Positions 37,332 through 45,957 of a stretch of DNA of 64,000 nucleotides are shown here, in pieces. The translations under genes and the position numbers were made by a program. The notes beneath the pieces are model-generated. The model saw nothing but the letters and a program-made list of their open reading frames with translations, was not told the DNA's origin and made no database searches. The DNA lies in assembly GCA_029558635.1 (NCBI GenBank), contig JAKQEE010000052.1, positions 516,860-580,859 on the forward strand, in the 5' to 3' direction. Source of the DNA: Pseudomonadota bacterium (GTDB lineage: Bacteria; Pseudomonadota; Alphaproteobacteria; Micavibrionales; Micavibrionaceae). Each line of letters opens with the position of its first letter. The first letter of the stretch is position 1.

Positions 37332-39092
37332 TTAATTCTCCAGTACTCGCCCCAGAACTTCACGTCCCAAGGCTTTTGTTTGAACACTCAACCCCGCAGA
37401 ATTGAAAATCGCCAAAATTCCGTACATTGCTGCCGGATGGATTTTTTCCAGCGGTGCACTGTCGAGGTATTTCAAGCTTTCAATAACCTCCTGAACAGAC
37501 GGCTTCTTATTGGCGGTCTTTTTCAGGCTACTCAGAATGTCATCAGAAGGCATTACATAATTGCCAGACTCTGTCAAGTTAAAAATATTGTCATAAATAC
37601 CGTCGCCAAAGGCCTGTTTATCGTCGGCTCCTGTCAAATATGATGTGACTGCAAGGATTTCTGCCATTTTCTTATTTTGGGCCGCTTTTTCAGGGGCCAT
37701 AAAATGGTTAAATAAAATATTTTCTCCTGTGGATTCTTTTTCATTGTCTGTTTCAGTGGCTGCTTTTTCATCAGGAAAAGCCTGTTTTGCGAGATCTATC
37801 GGCAAGGGTTGATTCGCGAGGGCTAAAAGCCGCAGAATCCCTAGACTTTCACCAGAGGGGAGGGCGGTCCAGTCAGACAGTGGGAGTGGGTACTCTCCGG
37901 CGTATAGGGGAATCAGAATATCGGTGTTTCCGGTCAGGTTTTGGGCCTCTTTTAGCAGGCTGGCTGAGGGCGGGATTGATAAATTTATATATTGGTTTAG
38001 AAAATCACTATATTCCTTTGATTTTGAATTGTTTTTATCATCCGTAAGTGTGGCCAGATAGGAGCTGAGGTCCGGTTTTTTGGTATTCATACCATCAAAC
38101 CCGCGGCGAATGCTTTCGGCCAGCAGATGGAGGTGCAAATCCGGCGATTGCGGCCCTTTTTCCAGCAGCAGAGCCAATGGCAGGTTGCCAAGCTGTCTGA
38201 TCTGGCCGTTTTCTTTCAACAAGGTGTTTAAGAGTCCTGCCGATCCCAGACTCATCACCGTCATCGGGTCCAGAGCATTCAGCGATTCGATGCTGTCGGG
38301 CGTCTTGCTTTCTGCTGCGGTGTTATAGATTCGGGCGGCGTTGATAAAACGCAGCGATTCATCGTCTCCTGCGGCGGGGCTAAGGAGTCCTTTGCAGAAC
38401 AGGTCGATTTTGGAGAAAAGATCGTCTGGCCCCGCATCCCCAAGCGGCAGGGCCTTGAGTTCCAGACAGGCAACGCCGGTTTCTCCTTTCGCCAACATTG
38501 CGACAATGGCCGCTTTGGCAGCGTTGGCCGGAGGAGAGGCTTGATCGTTCCTTTTGTAGAGGTCGATGGTTTTTTGCAGTTCACCCCATGCAAGCAGCTT
38601 TGTGAGACGCAAGCCAAATAACTCTCCGTTTGCGCTTTCATCGTCCTCTTGCGGTTTCAGGGTCGAGAGCAAGGATATGGAGATTTGACGAACTGTCGGG
38701 CTGTCGGATATTGTATCCATCTGGCTGAATATATTCTTGAGGTCTCCTGCTGAGAGGTCTTGCCAGAGCGGGAGAGCCGAAATTTCATCGGGCAGGGGCT
38801 GTAATGTAATTGTGTCGAGGTTGGCGTCTGCCGGGGTTTCAGTCTGGATGTTGGGGGCGGCTTTCGACATGGAATCGTCGTCTGCGCTGTTTCCCTGAAC
38901 CGGTTTGATCTTGCTGGGGAGAATATGCGTTGGCTGGATCGGCGGACGTTCCCGCTCTATTGGGGGTTCCTGTACCTGTGTGGCGGCGGGCGCGGGGCTT
39001 GATGGTTCAAGCGTTTCCTCCTCTGCTTGTGCGGAGGGGGTATAGGTTGTCAAACACAAAACCAGTGTCAGGAGCCCCAGAAGTCTTGTCAT
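37332..39092 (-). CDS. Large secreted protein of unknown function
   Basis: 586 residues with a signal peptide (LLGLLTLVLCLTTYTPSAQAEEE). A Pro/Glu-rich, low-complexity stretch covers about 25-95. The rest is helical with repeated helix-turn-helix units (WGELQKTIDLYKRNDQ, ALALLAKGETGVACLELKALPLGDAG), which suggests a TPR- or SEL1-like superhelix, though no repeat is regular enough to name. It is likely periplasmic. It starts two bases after the stop of the small protein gene at 39095 and lies 14 bases before xerD, so all three are probably one operon. I do not recognise the family. Confidence 0.75.
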   Translation of the reverse strand: MTRLLGLLTLVLCLTTYTPSAQAEEETLEPSSPAPAATQVQEPPIERERPPIQPTHILPSKIKPVQGNSADDDSMSKAAPNIQTETPADANLDTITLQPLPDEISALPLWQDLSAGDLKNIFSQMDTISDSPTVRQISISLLSTLKPQEDDESANGELFGLRLTKLLAWGELQKTIDLYKRNDQASPPANAAKAAIVAMLAKGETGVACLELKALPLGDAGPDDLFSKIDLFCKGLLSPAAGDDESLRFINAARIYNTAAESKTPDSIESLNALDPMTVMSLGSAGLLNTLLKENGQIRQLGNLPLALLLEKGPQSPDLHLHLLAESIRRGFDGMNTKKPDLSSYLATLTDDKNNSKSKEYSDFLNQYINLSIPPSASLLKEAQNLTGNTDILIPLYAGEYPLPLSDWTALPSGESLGILRLLALANQPLPIDLAKQAFPDEKAATETDNEKESTGENILFNHFMAPEKAAQNKKMAEILAVTSYLTGADDKQAFGDGIYDNIFNLTESGNYVMPSDDILSSLKKTANKKPSVQEVIESLKYLDSAPLEKIHPAAMYGILAIFNSAGLSVQTKALGREVLGRVLEN

Positions 39093-39094
39093 CG

Positions 39095-39226
39095 TTATTG
39101 TCCGGCCGGTGTGATGTCTTGGGTGACTGTCTTCTGGGGGATGGAGATATCTGCCACACCCAGATAGATTCCTCCGCCTACGGCCAGAAAAATAATGATC
39201 GCCAGCAATGTTCCCAAAAATTTCAT
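39095..39226 (-). CDS. Small single-span membrane protein, 43 residues
   Basis: Encodes 43 residues: a short start MKFLG, a hydrophobic helix TLLAIIIFLAVGGGIYLGV, and then a polar end that includes ADISIPQKTVTQDI. AAAGGACATC precedes the ATG, and the stop codon lies two bases before the start of the 586-residue gene. I recall similar small proteins (a short helix followed by an IP-type segment) encoded near aroK in related alphaproteobacteria. Function is unknown; the tight linkage suggests it is translated with, and may work near, the secreted protein. Confidence 0.7.
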   Translation of the reverse strand: MKFLGTLLAIIIFLAVGGGIYLGVADISIPQKTVTQDITPAGQ

Positions 39227-39321
39227 GGTGTGATGTCCTTTTGTCCGATTTGCTCGAATTGTTCTATATAATGCGGAAATGCCCTTTATGAATAGGGGTT
39301 TTTCATCTATTTAAAGCAATT

Positions 39322-41025
39322 ATGATCGAAATTGAGCATTGCAAAGACGAAGTTAAGCAGCTTTTGAAGAAACCCATCGTTCTGGTGGGGATGATGGGCG
39401 TCGGCAAAACGACGGTCGGACGGTTGCTGGCCAGTCGTCTGGGGTGGGCGTTTTATGACTCGGACGATGAAATTGTCCGCTCGGTCGGCAAGTCCATTTC
39501 CGACATTTTTTCCGAAGACGGGGAGCCTGCGTTCCGCGATTTGGAACGTACCACCATCAAACATCTTTTAGCCAACGGGCCATGTGTGATTTCGTCCGGC
39601 GGCGGCGGGATTACGATCCCCGAAACGGCGCAGGCCATCCTTGAAAAGGGGCTTTGTGTCTGGATTGATGCGCCGGTCGATATTTTGGTCAAGCGGACGG
39701 TCGGGTCGGATCGCCCGTTGCTCAAGCATGGGGACCCCGACGAGGTGTTGAGAATGTTGCTCGACAAGCGGCGTGGAGCGTACGAGCAAGCTCATATTCA
39801 CTGCCTTGATACCGGACTGACCCCTGACGAAATGGTAGACCGGATATTGCTCCAGATTCGCGAGCATTTGTTTATTACGTCTCCTGAAAAAGAAAACGAA
39901 GAGTATTTGCCGGAAGCGATGTGCCTGACCGTCTCTTTGTCCGAGCGCAGCTATCCGATTTTTGTCGGGTCGGGCATTCTGAAGCATCCGGATTTGTGGC
40001 TATCGGGTGAGCTTCATGGCCGCAATGCTTTTATCCTGACCGATTACAATGTCCGTCCGTTGATTACGGACCAGTTGGCGGATCAATTGAAGCCGATGAT
40101 GAAGTCCGTTTCGGTAATGGAGCTTCATCCGGGAGAGCAAACGAAGTCGTTCGAACGGTATCAGGCTGTGATCGAATGGATGATCGAGAACGGCGTTAAA
40201 CGCGACTCAGTTGTTATTGCGGTTGGTGGCGGTGTGATCGGTGATCTGGCCGGATTTGCCGCCTCAACCATTCTGCGCGGAATTGATTTTATCCAGATTC
40301 CAACGACACTGTTGTCAATGGTTGACAGTTCGGTTGGCGGAAAGACGGGAATCAACACCAAAACTGCAAAAAATCTGGTCGGCACATTTTATCAGCCCAA
40401 ATGCGTTGTGGTTGATCTTGAAAGTTTGCTGACTTTGCCGCGACGCGAATGGCTGGCGGGGTATGCCGAGATCGTCAAATACGGATTGTTGGCCGATGAA
40501 GGGTTTTTCGAATGGCTGGAAGATCATGGCATTTTGATGCTGGATGGCGATGAAGGCTCGATCATGCGGGCTATTGAGACGTCATGCCACATGAAGGCCG
40601 ATATTGTTCACAAGGACGAGAGGGAAGAAAACGGTTTGCGCGCGCTTCTCAATCTCGGTCATACCTTTGCCCATGCGCTGGAATCCGCCGCCGGATATGA
40701 CGGCACGTTGTTGCACGGCGAGGCCGTTTCCATCGGCATGGTTCTGGCCGCGCGGTTGTCGCAACGTCTCGGTTACATCACGCTCGAAGATGTAAACCGT
40801 ATTTATATGCATCTCAGCAAAGTCGGATTGATGACTGAAATCCGTCATGTGAAGTTTAAAACTCCCGTTACCTCTGACCAGATGATTGAGTCTATGCGCA
40901 AGGACAAAAAAGCAGGTGTCGGGGGATTGAAATTTGTCATTCTGAAGAAAATCGGCGAGGCTGAGCTGGAAGGCGGAATCGCTGAATCACTTATCAAAGA
41001 AATTCTAGAGGAGTCTTTGAAGTAA
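39322..41025 (+). CDS. aroKB: Fused shikimate kinase / 3-dehydroquinate synthase
   Basis: 567 residues. Residues 1 to about 180 are AroK: VLVGMMGVGKTTVGRLLASRL holds the P-loop, DSDDEIVRSVGKSISDIF the substrate-binding Asp, and FRDLE and SSGGGGI follow. Residues from about 190 to 567 are AroB: VAVGGGVIGDLAGFAASTILRGI, TTLLSMVDSSVGGKTGIN, and GHTFAHALESA with the metal-binding His pair. The two act at separate steps of the shikimate pathway, second and fifth. In most alphaproteobacteria aroK and aroB are adjacent separate genes, so a fusion here is notable but known in some lineages. Confidence 0.95.
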   Translation: MIEIEHCKDEVKQLLKKPIVLVGMMGVGKTTVGRLLASRLGWAFYDSDDEIVRSVGKSISDIFSEDGEPAFRDLERTTIKHLLANGPCVISSGGGGITIPETAQAILEKGLCVWIDAPVDILVKRTVGSDRPLLKHGDPDEVLRMLLDKRRGAYEQAHIHCLDTGLTPDEMVDRILLQIREHLFITSPEKENEEYLPEAMCLTVSLSERSYPIFVGSGILKHPDLWLSGELHGRNAFILTDYNVRPLITDQLADQLKPMMKSVSVMELHPGEQTKSFERYQAVIEWMIENGVKRDSVVIAVGGGVIGDLAGFAASTILRGIDFIQIPTTLLSMVDSSVGGKTGINTKTAKNLVGTFYQPKCVVVDLESLLTLPRREWLAGYAEIVKYGLLADEGFFEWLEDHGILMLDGDEGSIMRAIETSCHMKADIVHKDEREENGLRALLNLGHTFAHALESAAGYDGTLLHGEAVSIGMVLAARLSQRLGYITLEDVNRIYMHLSKVGLMTEIRHVKFKTPVTSDQMIESMRKDKKAGVGGLKFVILKKIGEAELEGGIAESLIKEILEESLK

Positions 41026-41028
41026 GCC

Positions 41029-42318
41029 ATGACCACAGGTCTTTTGATTTCCATTTTTGTTATCTTGCTATTGTTGATTTTATCGGCGTTTTTTTCGGGT
41101 TCGGAAACGGCTTTAACAGCAGCCTCAACCGCGCGGATGCATGCGGCGGAAAAAGACGGCGACAAGAAGGCCGCTTTGGTGAATAAAATTCTTTCCAACA
41201 AAGAGCGAATGATCGGGGGGTTACTGCTCGGGAACAATGTCGTCAACATTACTGCATCATCTTTGGCGGCGGGAACATTGATTTCCCTGTTTGGAGAGAG
41301 CGGGGTGTTTTATGCCTCGCTCGGAATGACCATTCTTGTCGTTATTTTTTCGGAAGTCCTACCCAAAACTTACGCTCTTCATCACGCAGACAGTATGGCG
41401 CGGATTGTTTCGCCGATTGTTTATGTCGTGGTTGTTGTCTGTGCGCCGATTACGGCGGTGGTTACCAAGATTGTGCGTATGTCGTTTGGTGTATTCGGCG
41501 TGGATGTTTCCAAGGTGCAGGCGGGGTCCCACCTTGAGATGTTGCGCGGTGTGATTGATATGCACACCGGACCGGAGGAAGAAGTTCAAAAACAGCGCGC
41601 GATGTTGCGTTCGGTTCTGGATCTGGCCGAAGTGTCGGTCGACGAGGTGATGATCCACCGCAAGAATGTTGTGATGCTTGATCTTGATGATCCGACCGAT
41701 GTGTTGGTCGATGAAATTATGAAATGTCCGTATTCGCGCATTCCACTTTACCGCGAGTCAGCTGACAATATCGTCGGGGTTATTCACACCAAATGGCTGA
41801 TGCGCGAATTGCGCGCGGTAAATGGTGACGTCTCGCAAATCAATCTGGAGCAGATTGCGAGTGATCCATGGTTTATTCCCGATACCACCATTCTTTACGG
41901 CCAGTTGCAGGCATTCCGCGACCGCGGAGAACATTTTGCCTTTATTGTTGATGAATATGGGTCATTCGAAGGAATTGTTACGCTTGAAGATATTCTGGAA
42001 GAAATCGTTGGCGAGATTTCTGATGAACATGACATGCGTATTACCGGTGTGCGAAAACAAACCAACGGAACTTATCTGGTCAATGGCGATGTCACGATCC
42101 GTGATTTGCACCGCGAGCTGGATTGGGAATTGCCTGACGAGGATTATACGACGGTTGCAGGTTTGCTGTTATACGAGACGCGGCAAATTCCGGCAATCGG
42201 ACAGATGTTCAAATTCCATGATTTCACATTCGAAGTGACACGGCGTCACCGCAACCAGATCACGCAGGTGCGGATTACGCCTCCGGCACCGGAGTCCGGC
42301 GAAGCCAGTCCGCAATAA
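41029..42318 (+). CDS. CNNM/CBS/CorC-type membrane protein (HlyC/CorC family)
   Basis: 429 residues. The CNNM membrane domain is at about 1-200 (FFSGSETALTAASTARMH), then a tandem CBS pair at about 200-330 (VDEVMIHRKNVVMLD, FAFIVDEYGSFEGIVTLEDILEEIVGEI), then the CorC/HlyC C-terminal domain. Members are linked to Mg2+ or Co2+ efflux. It starts three bases after aroKB, so they are co-transcribed. The C-terminal domain overlaps the end of the convergent hydrolase gene by 44 bases. Confidence 0.9.
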   Translation: MTTGLLISIFVILLLLILSAFFSGSETALTAASTARMHAAEKDGDKKAALVNKILSNKERMIGGLLLGNNVVNITASSLAAGTLISLFGESGVFYASLGMTILVVIFSEVLPKTYALHHADSMARIVSPIVYVVVVVCAPITAVVTKIVRMSFGVFGVDVSKVQAGSHLEMLRGVIDMHTGPEEEVQKQRAMLRSVLDLAEVSVDEVMIHRKNVVMLDLDDPTDVLVDEIMKCPYSRIPLYRESADNIVGVIHTKWLMRELRAVNGDVSQINLEQIASDPWFIPDTTILYGQLQAFRDRGEHFAFIVDEYGSFEGIVTLEDILEEIVGEISDEHDMRITGVRKQTNGTYLVNGDVTIRDLHRELDWELPDEDYTTVAGLLLYETRQIPAIGQMFKFHDFTFEVTRRHRNQITQVRITPPAPESGEASPQ

Positions 42319-43165
42319 TGCCGATTTGATCGTCCGGATATAGGGATGGGACATGGCCGCAATCGGGAATAGTTACGAGTTCCATCGGTGCGCCAGTTTT
42401 TGTTTCTTTCATTTTTTGGGCCGTCGGTTCGGGGAAGAGTGTTGATATCCCCCCACGGATCGACAAAACGGGCTGGCGCGTGTTTTTCCAGTGTTCCCAC
42501 ATATCAAAATGTCCAAATGGTTTTGATTTGAAAACTTCGGCAATGTTTCCGTCCATATTGCGGGCGTATTTTCCCTCTGCGTTTTTCTTGTAATAAACGC
42601 CTGCGAAATGGAGCCACTTGTCTTCGGTCATGTTTCCGCGCGAGTAGGGTGAATTCAGCGCCATTTTGAGAAGGGCGGACACTTGTTCCAAGCTGTCATA
42701 CGTCCCGTTGTAGGTAATATACTGGCCGATGAAATCCAGATCGGCTTGAGGAACCTCGGGGCCGATATCGACGGCGATCATTTTGCTGATCGGCGAGTTT
42801 GGTTGGGAGCAGATGATCATTCCGAGCAATCCGCCCATCGACACCCCCAGCCAGTCGCAAGAGGCGGGGGCCGTGCAACCGATATTGGAGAGCAGGGCGT
42901 TCAGGTCGGTCAGATATTGGTCGAAAGAGTAATCTTGCGGATCGTCGTAATAGGCACTTTCGCCGCGGCCTGCTATGTCAATGGCTACGACACGATACCC
43001 TTCGCGTTCGGAGAGGCGTTCGCCGACATATTTGAAATCTTTCGAGTTGCCGGTGAGCCCATGAACACACACCAGTGTGCGCGGATTTTTTTCGCCCCAG
43101 ATTTTGACGTGAAGTTTGTAATTTTTTCCCGATTTTGTTTTTGTATCGATAAAGGTCGTTTTCAT
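42275..43165 (-). CDS. Alpha/beta hydrolase
   Basis: 296 residues from the ATG at 43165; another ATG 12 bases upstream lacks an RBS. The core strand and elbow are CVHGLTGNSKDF (oxyanion region) and CDWLGVSMGGLLGMI, with the GVSMGG nucleophile serine. The C-terminal histidine lies in PDCGHVPSL. The acid residue is probably in VLSIRGGISTLFPEP, which lacks the usual Asp, so the triad is not fully certain. It resembles the MhpC/esterase branch, with no substrate indicated. It converges on the CorC gene and overlaps it by 44 bases. Confidence 0.85.
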   Translation of the reverse strand: MKTTFIDTKTKSGKNYKLHVKIWGEKNPRTLVCVHGLTGNSKDFKYVGERLSEREGYRVVAIDIAGRGESAYYDDPQDYSFDQYLTDLNALLSNIGCTAPASCDWLGVSMGGLLGMIICSQPNSPISKMIAVDIGPEVPQADLDFIGQYITYNGTYDSLEQVSALLKMALNSPYSRGNMTEDKWLHFAGVYYKKNAEGKYARNMDGNIAEVFKSKPFGHFDMWEHWKNTRQPVLSIRGGISTLFPEPTAQKMKETKTGAPMELVTIPDCGHVPSLYPDDQIGIIADWLRRTPVPEA

Positions 43166-43212
43166 GACCTGTATCATACAGAATTTTATGGGCAGGCGAT
43201 ATGGCCTTGTAG

Positions 43213-44100
43213 CTAAGCCGGAAGAGGGGTTTCCGTTACAATTGCTCTCAATGAACGGTCGTCCACCCTATACCCATCAAAAGCTTTGTGGTGAATGTAG
43301 GTGCTTCTGGCGTTGCCGTTGAAGAATTGGGTCAGGCAGTCGGGCCTGTCGCCGCTGATGATAAATGTATCAATTCCTGCACTGGCCGCGATGCGTGCCG
43401 CCTCCAGTTTTGTCTCCATCCCGCCTTTTGAATGGTCGCCGTTCGGGCCGGTTGCTGACAGTATTATTTCTTTGGTGACCTTGGTAATAAACGGAATGCG
43501 GAGAGCAGAAAAATCTTTAGAAGGATCGGCGGTGTAGAAGCCGTCAACATCGGAAATCAGAATTAATGTGTCTGCGTTATCGGCAATGGCCGCGTGTGCG
43601 GAGAGTCTGTCATTATCGCCGAACTGGATTTCCGCTGTGGCAACGGTGTCATTTTCGTTGATAATCGGGACGGCTCCGAGTTCGCGCAACATGGCTAGTG
43701 TGGCCACCAGCTCCTTGCGGCCGTTCTCATTGTTCATATTGTTTTTGGTCACAAGAATTTGAGCTGTCTCTAGGTGATGCTGGCGACGAAATTCGCTTTC
43801 ATAAAGGCGTTGAAGTTTTGGCTGCCCCATAGCTGCGTAGGCTTGTTTTTCCGCTATGGTTTGAGGTGCGGGGCGGTTTCCCATCACCCGCTCGATTGCG
43901 ATGGCACCGGAGCTGGTGATGGCAAATTCGCGATTCAGCGCTGGAAGAGAGGCAATAAATCCCCTAACCCAGTCCATATTGACTTTATTTTCCTTGGTGC
44001 AGGCAATTTTGTTAGAGCCGATTTTGGCCATAAAACGGCGGGTGGCCGTAATTCGTTCAAGAAGATCCGGTTGGGTCAAATGTTCCTGTTGTATCGCCAT
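43213..44100 (-). CDS. proB: Glutamate 5-kinase without PUA domain
   Basis: 295 residues. Kinase motifs are [52 protein letters not shown], and [27 protein letters not shown] residues near 230 (written here as [18 protein letters not shown]). The usual proB is about 370 residues with a C-terminal PUA domain; here the protein stops soon after the kinase fold, so the PUA domain is absent. It makes glutamyl-phosphate for proline. The start lies inside obgE (44-base overlap). proA is not in the window. Confidence 0.9.
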   Translation of the reverse strand: MAIQQEHLTQPDLLERITATRRFMAKIGSNKIACTKENKVNMDWVRGFIASLPALNREFAITSSGAIAIERVMGNRPAPQTIAEKQAYAAMGQPKLQRLYESEFRRQHHLETAQILVTKNNMNNENGRKELVATLAMLRELGAVPIINENDTVATAEIQFGDNDRLSAHAAIADNADTLILISDVDGFYTADPSKDFSALRIPFITKVTKEIILSATGPNGDHSKGGMETKLEAARIAASAGIDTFIISGDRPDCLTQFFNGNARSTYIHHKAFDGYRVDDRSLRAIVTETPLPA

Positions 44101-45106
44101 CGTGTTCTCGTTCGTCTTTCGACTCTTTAATTTTTTCTACCAGTTTGAAGAGAAGGGGGCGGACGCCTTCTCCGGTTACGCCCGAGATCAGGCACGGTCG
44201 TTCGCCAAGCTCTTCTTCAAACTGATCGGCAATCTTTAACATAACTTCTTTATCGATGGAATCTATTTTATTCAAGGCCACAATTTCTGGCTTTTCATCG
44301 AGGCCTGCGCCGTATTCTGCCAATTCATTGCGGATGATATGGTAGCTTTCTAAAGGGTCTTCTGAAGTAATGTCGATAAGGTGCAGTAAAACAGCTGTTC
44401 TTTCGACATGGCCCAGAAAGCGTGTGCCGAGGCCGTGGCCTTCACTGGCGCCTTCGATCAAGCCGGGAATGTCGGCCAAAACAAAGTCATAGTTTTCGAT
44501 CTTTACCACGCCCAGATTGGGGTGGAGGGTGGTGAAGGGGTAATCGGCGATTTTGGGTTTGGCGGCGGAGGACGCCGCGAGGAACGTCGATTTTCCTGCG
44601 TTGGGCAGGCCGACAATCCCCGCATCGGCAATGAGTTTGAGGCGGAGCCAGACATACATTTCCTGACCGTCCCAGCCCGGGGTGAATTTGCGCGGGGCCT
44701 GATTGGTGGGGGATTTGTAGTGGGCATTCCCGAATCCGCCGTCGCCACCACGCAGGAAGGTTTTGCGCTGTCCTGCTTCGGTGAAATCCATCAGGATTGT
44801 TTCTTTGTCTTCGTCGAGGATTTCGGTTCCCACCGGAACGCGAACGATCAAATCCTGCCCCTTGGCGCCGGAGCGGTTGCGTCCCATGCCGTGGTGGCCT
44901 TTTTCGGCTTTGAAATGCTGGGTGTAGCGGAAGTCGATGAGGGTGTTGAGGTCTTTGACGCACTCGACGATGATGTCGCCGCCCTTGCCGCCGTTGCCGC
45001 CGTCGGGTCCGCCAAATTCAATGAATTTCTCGCGGTGGAACGAGCAGCAGCCCGCGCCGCCGTCGCCACTCTTCAGATAGATTTTTGCTTCATCGAGAAA
45101 TTTCAT
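44057..45106 (-). CDS. obgE: GTPase ObgE/CgtA
   Basis: 349 residues. The Gly-rich Obg fold is at about 1-158 ([35 protein letters not shown]), and the G domain from 159: G1 [13 protein letters not shown]3 [13 protein letters not shown]4 NKID. Obg acts in 50S assembly and stress responses. The order rplU-rpmA-obgE-proB on the minus strand is the conserved alphaproteobacterial arrangement. A terminator-like hairpin separates it from rpmA. Confidence 0.97.
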   Translation of the reverse strand: MKFLDEAKIYLKSGDGGAGCCSFHREKFIEFGGPDGGNGGKGGDIIVECVKDLNTLIDFRYTQHFKAEKGHHGMGRNRSGAKGQDLIVRVPVGTEILDEDKETILMDFTEAGQRKTFLRGGDGGFGNAHYKSPTNQAPRKFTPGWDGQEMYVWLRLKLIADAGIVGLPNAGKSTFLAASSAAKPKIADYPFTTLHPNLGVVKIENYDFVLADIPGLIEGASEGHGLGTRFLGHVERTAVLLHLIDITSEDPLESYHIIRNELAEYGAGLDEKPEIVALNKIDSIDKEVMLKIADQFEEELGERPCLISGVTGEGVRPLLFKLVEKIKESKDEREHDGDTTGTFDPTGSS

Positions 45107-45132
45107 TTTTGTTCTGTTTGTTTATATCTAAA

Positions 45133-45160
45133 TAAAAACCCGCCGGTGGGCGGGCTTTTG
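45133..45160. terminator. Bidirectional terminator between rpmA and obgE
   Basis: CCCGCC/GGCGGG with a GGTG loop is flanked by AAAAA on the left and CTTTTG on the right. On the minus strand it lies after rpmA and before obgE, so it may end or attenuate the ribosomal protein transcript before obgE. Confidence 0.75.
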
Positions 45161-45193
45161 AAATCTTTTGTAAGATAACTTATTCCGCCGCCC

Positions 45194-45475
45194 TTATTCA
45201 GCTGCAAGTGGTTGCGCGTCGTTAGACGGGACAACGTGTACAACTGGACGGTCGTTATCGTCACGGGTGAAGAGAACTTGTCCATCCACCAGCGCGAAGA
45301 GGGTATGGTCTTTGCCCATACCGACGTTCTTGCCTTGTTTGTATTTCGTGCCGCGTTGACGGATGATGATGTTGCCCGGTACGACGCTTTCGCCGCCGAA
45401 GCATTTTACGCCCAAACGGCGACCAGCTGTGTCGCGACCGTTTCTAGAGCTACCGCCAGCTTTCTTGTGTGCCAT
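45194..45475 (-). CDS. rpmA: 50S ribosomal protein bL27
   Basis: 93 residues. [20 protein letters not shown] is the bL27 N-terminus that reaches toward the peptidyl-transferase centre, followed by [25 protein letters not shown] as a second signature (given in two parts). No cleavable N-terminal extension like that in Firmicutes is seen. It is downstream of rplU with a 35-base gap. Confidence 0.98.
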   Translation of the reverse strand: MAHKKAGGSSRNGRDTAGRRLGVKCFGGESVVPGNIIIRQRGTKYKQGKNVGMGKDHTLFALVDGQVLFTRDDNDRPVVHVVPSNDAQPLAAE

Positions 45476-45510
45476 GATATAATTCCTTTCGTTTGCTTAC
45501 AGCCTGCCAA

Positions 45511-45825
45511 TTAAGCGGCTTTGATGTCCGTGATTTTGATGGTGGTCAAAAGTTGCTTGTGGCCGTTTTTACGACGATAATTCTGACGGCGGCGTTTTTT
45601 GAAGATGATGACCTTCTCGCCACGGCCTTGTTCCAGAATTTCGGCGGTCACTTTGGCACCTGCAACAACAGGAGCGCCGACGGTCGTTTTGTCTCCGTCA
45701 GAGACCATCAGAACGTCGGTGATGTCGATTTTCGCGCCAACTTCGGCGTCGATTTTTTCGACTTGTAAAAAGGTGTCCTTGGCAACTTTATATTGCTTTC
45801 CACCTGTGCGGATTACTGCAAACAT
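45511..45825 (-). CDS. rplU: 50S ribosomal protein bL21
   Basis: 104 residues. [20 protein letters not shown] is the family start, and [16 protein letters not shown] the C-terminal basic segment. It binds 23S rRNA and bL20. It is the first gene of the rplU-rpmA-obgE-proB operon, so the promoter should lie in the 130 bases between it and the histidine kinase gene, which is divergent. I see no leader motif I can name. Confidence 0.98.
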   Translation of the reverse strand: MFAVIRTGGKQYKVAKDTFLQVEKIDAEVGAKIDITDVLMVSDGDKTTVGAPVVAGAKVTAEILEQGRGEKVIIFKKRRRQNYRRKNGHKQLLTTIKITDIKAA

Positions 45826-45957
45826 GATTTTACCTTTGCTTCTTTCGTCAATGACCCCTCGTTAGGGAGGCCCTTTTGGTTAATTCGCCGCTTATAAACG
45901 ATTTATTTACTGAATGTCAAGAATACTGTTGGCTGGAGCAATCTGGAGTATCCCGCC

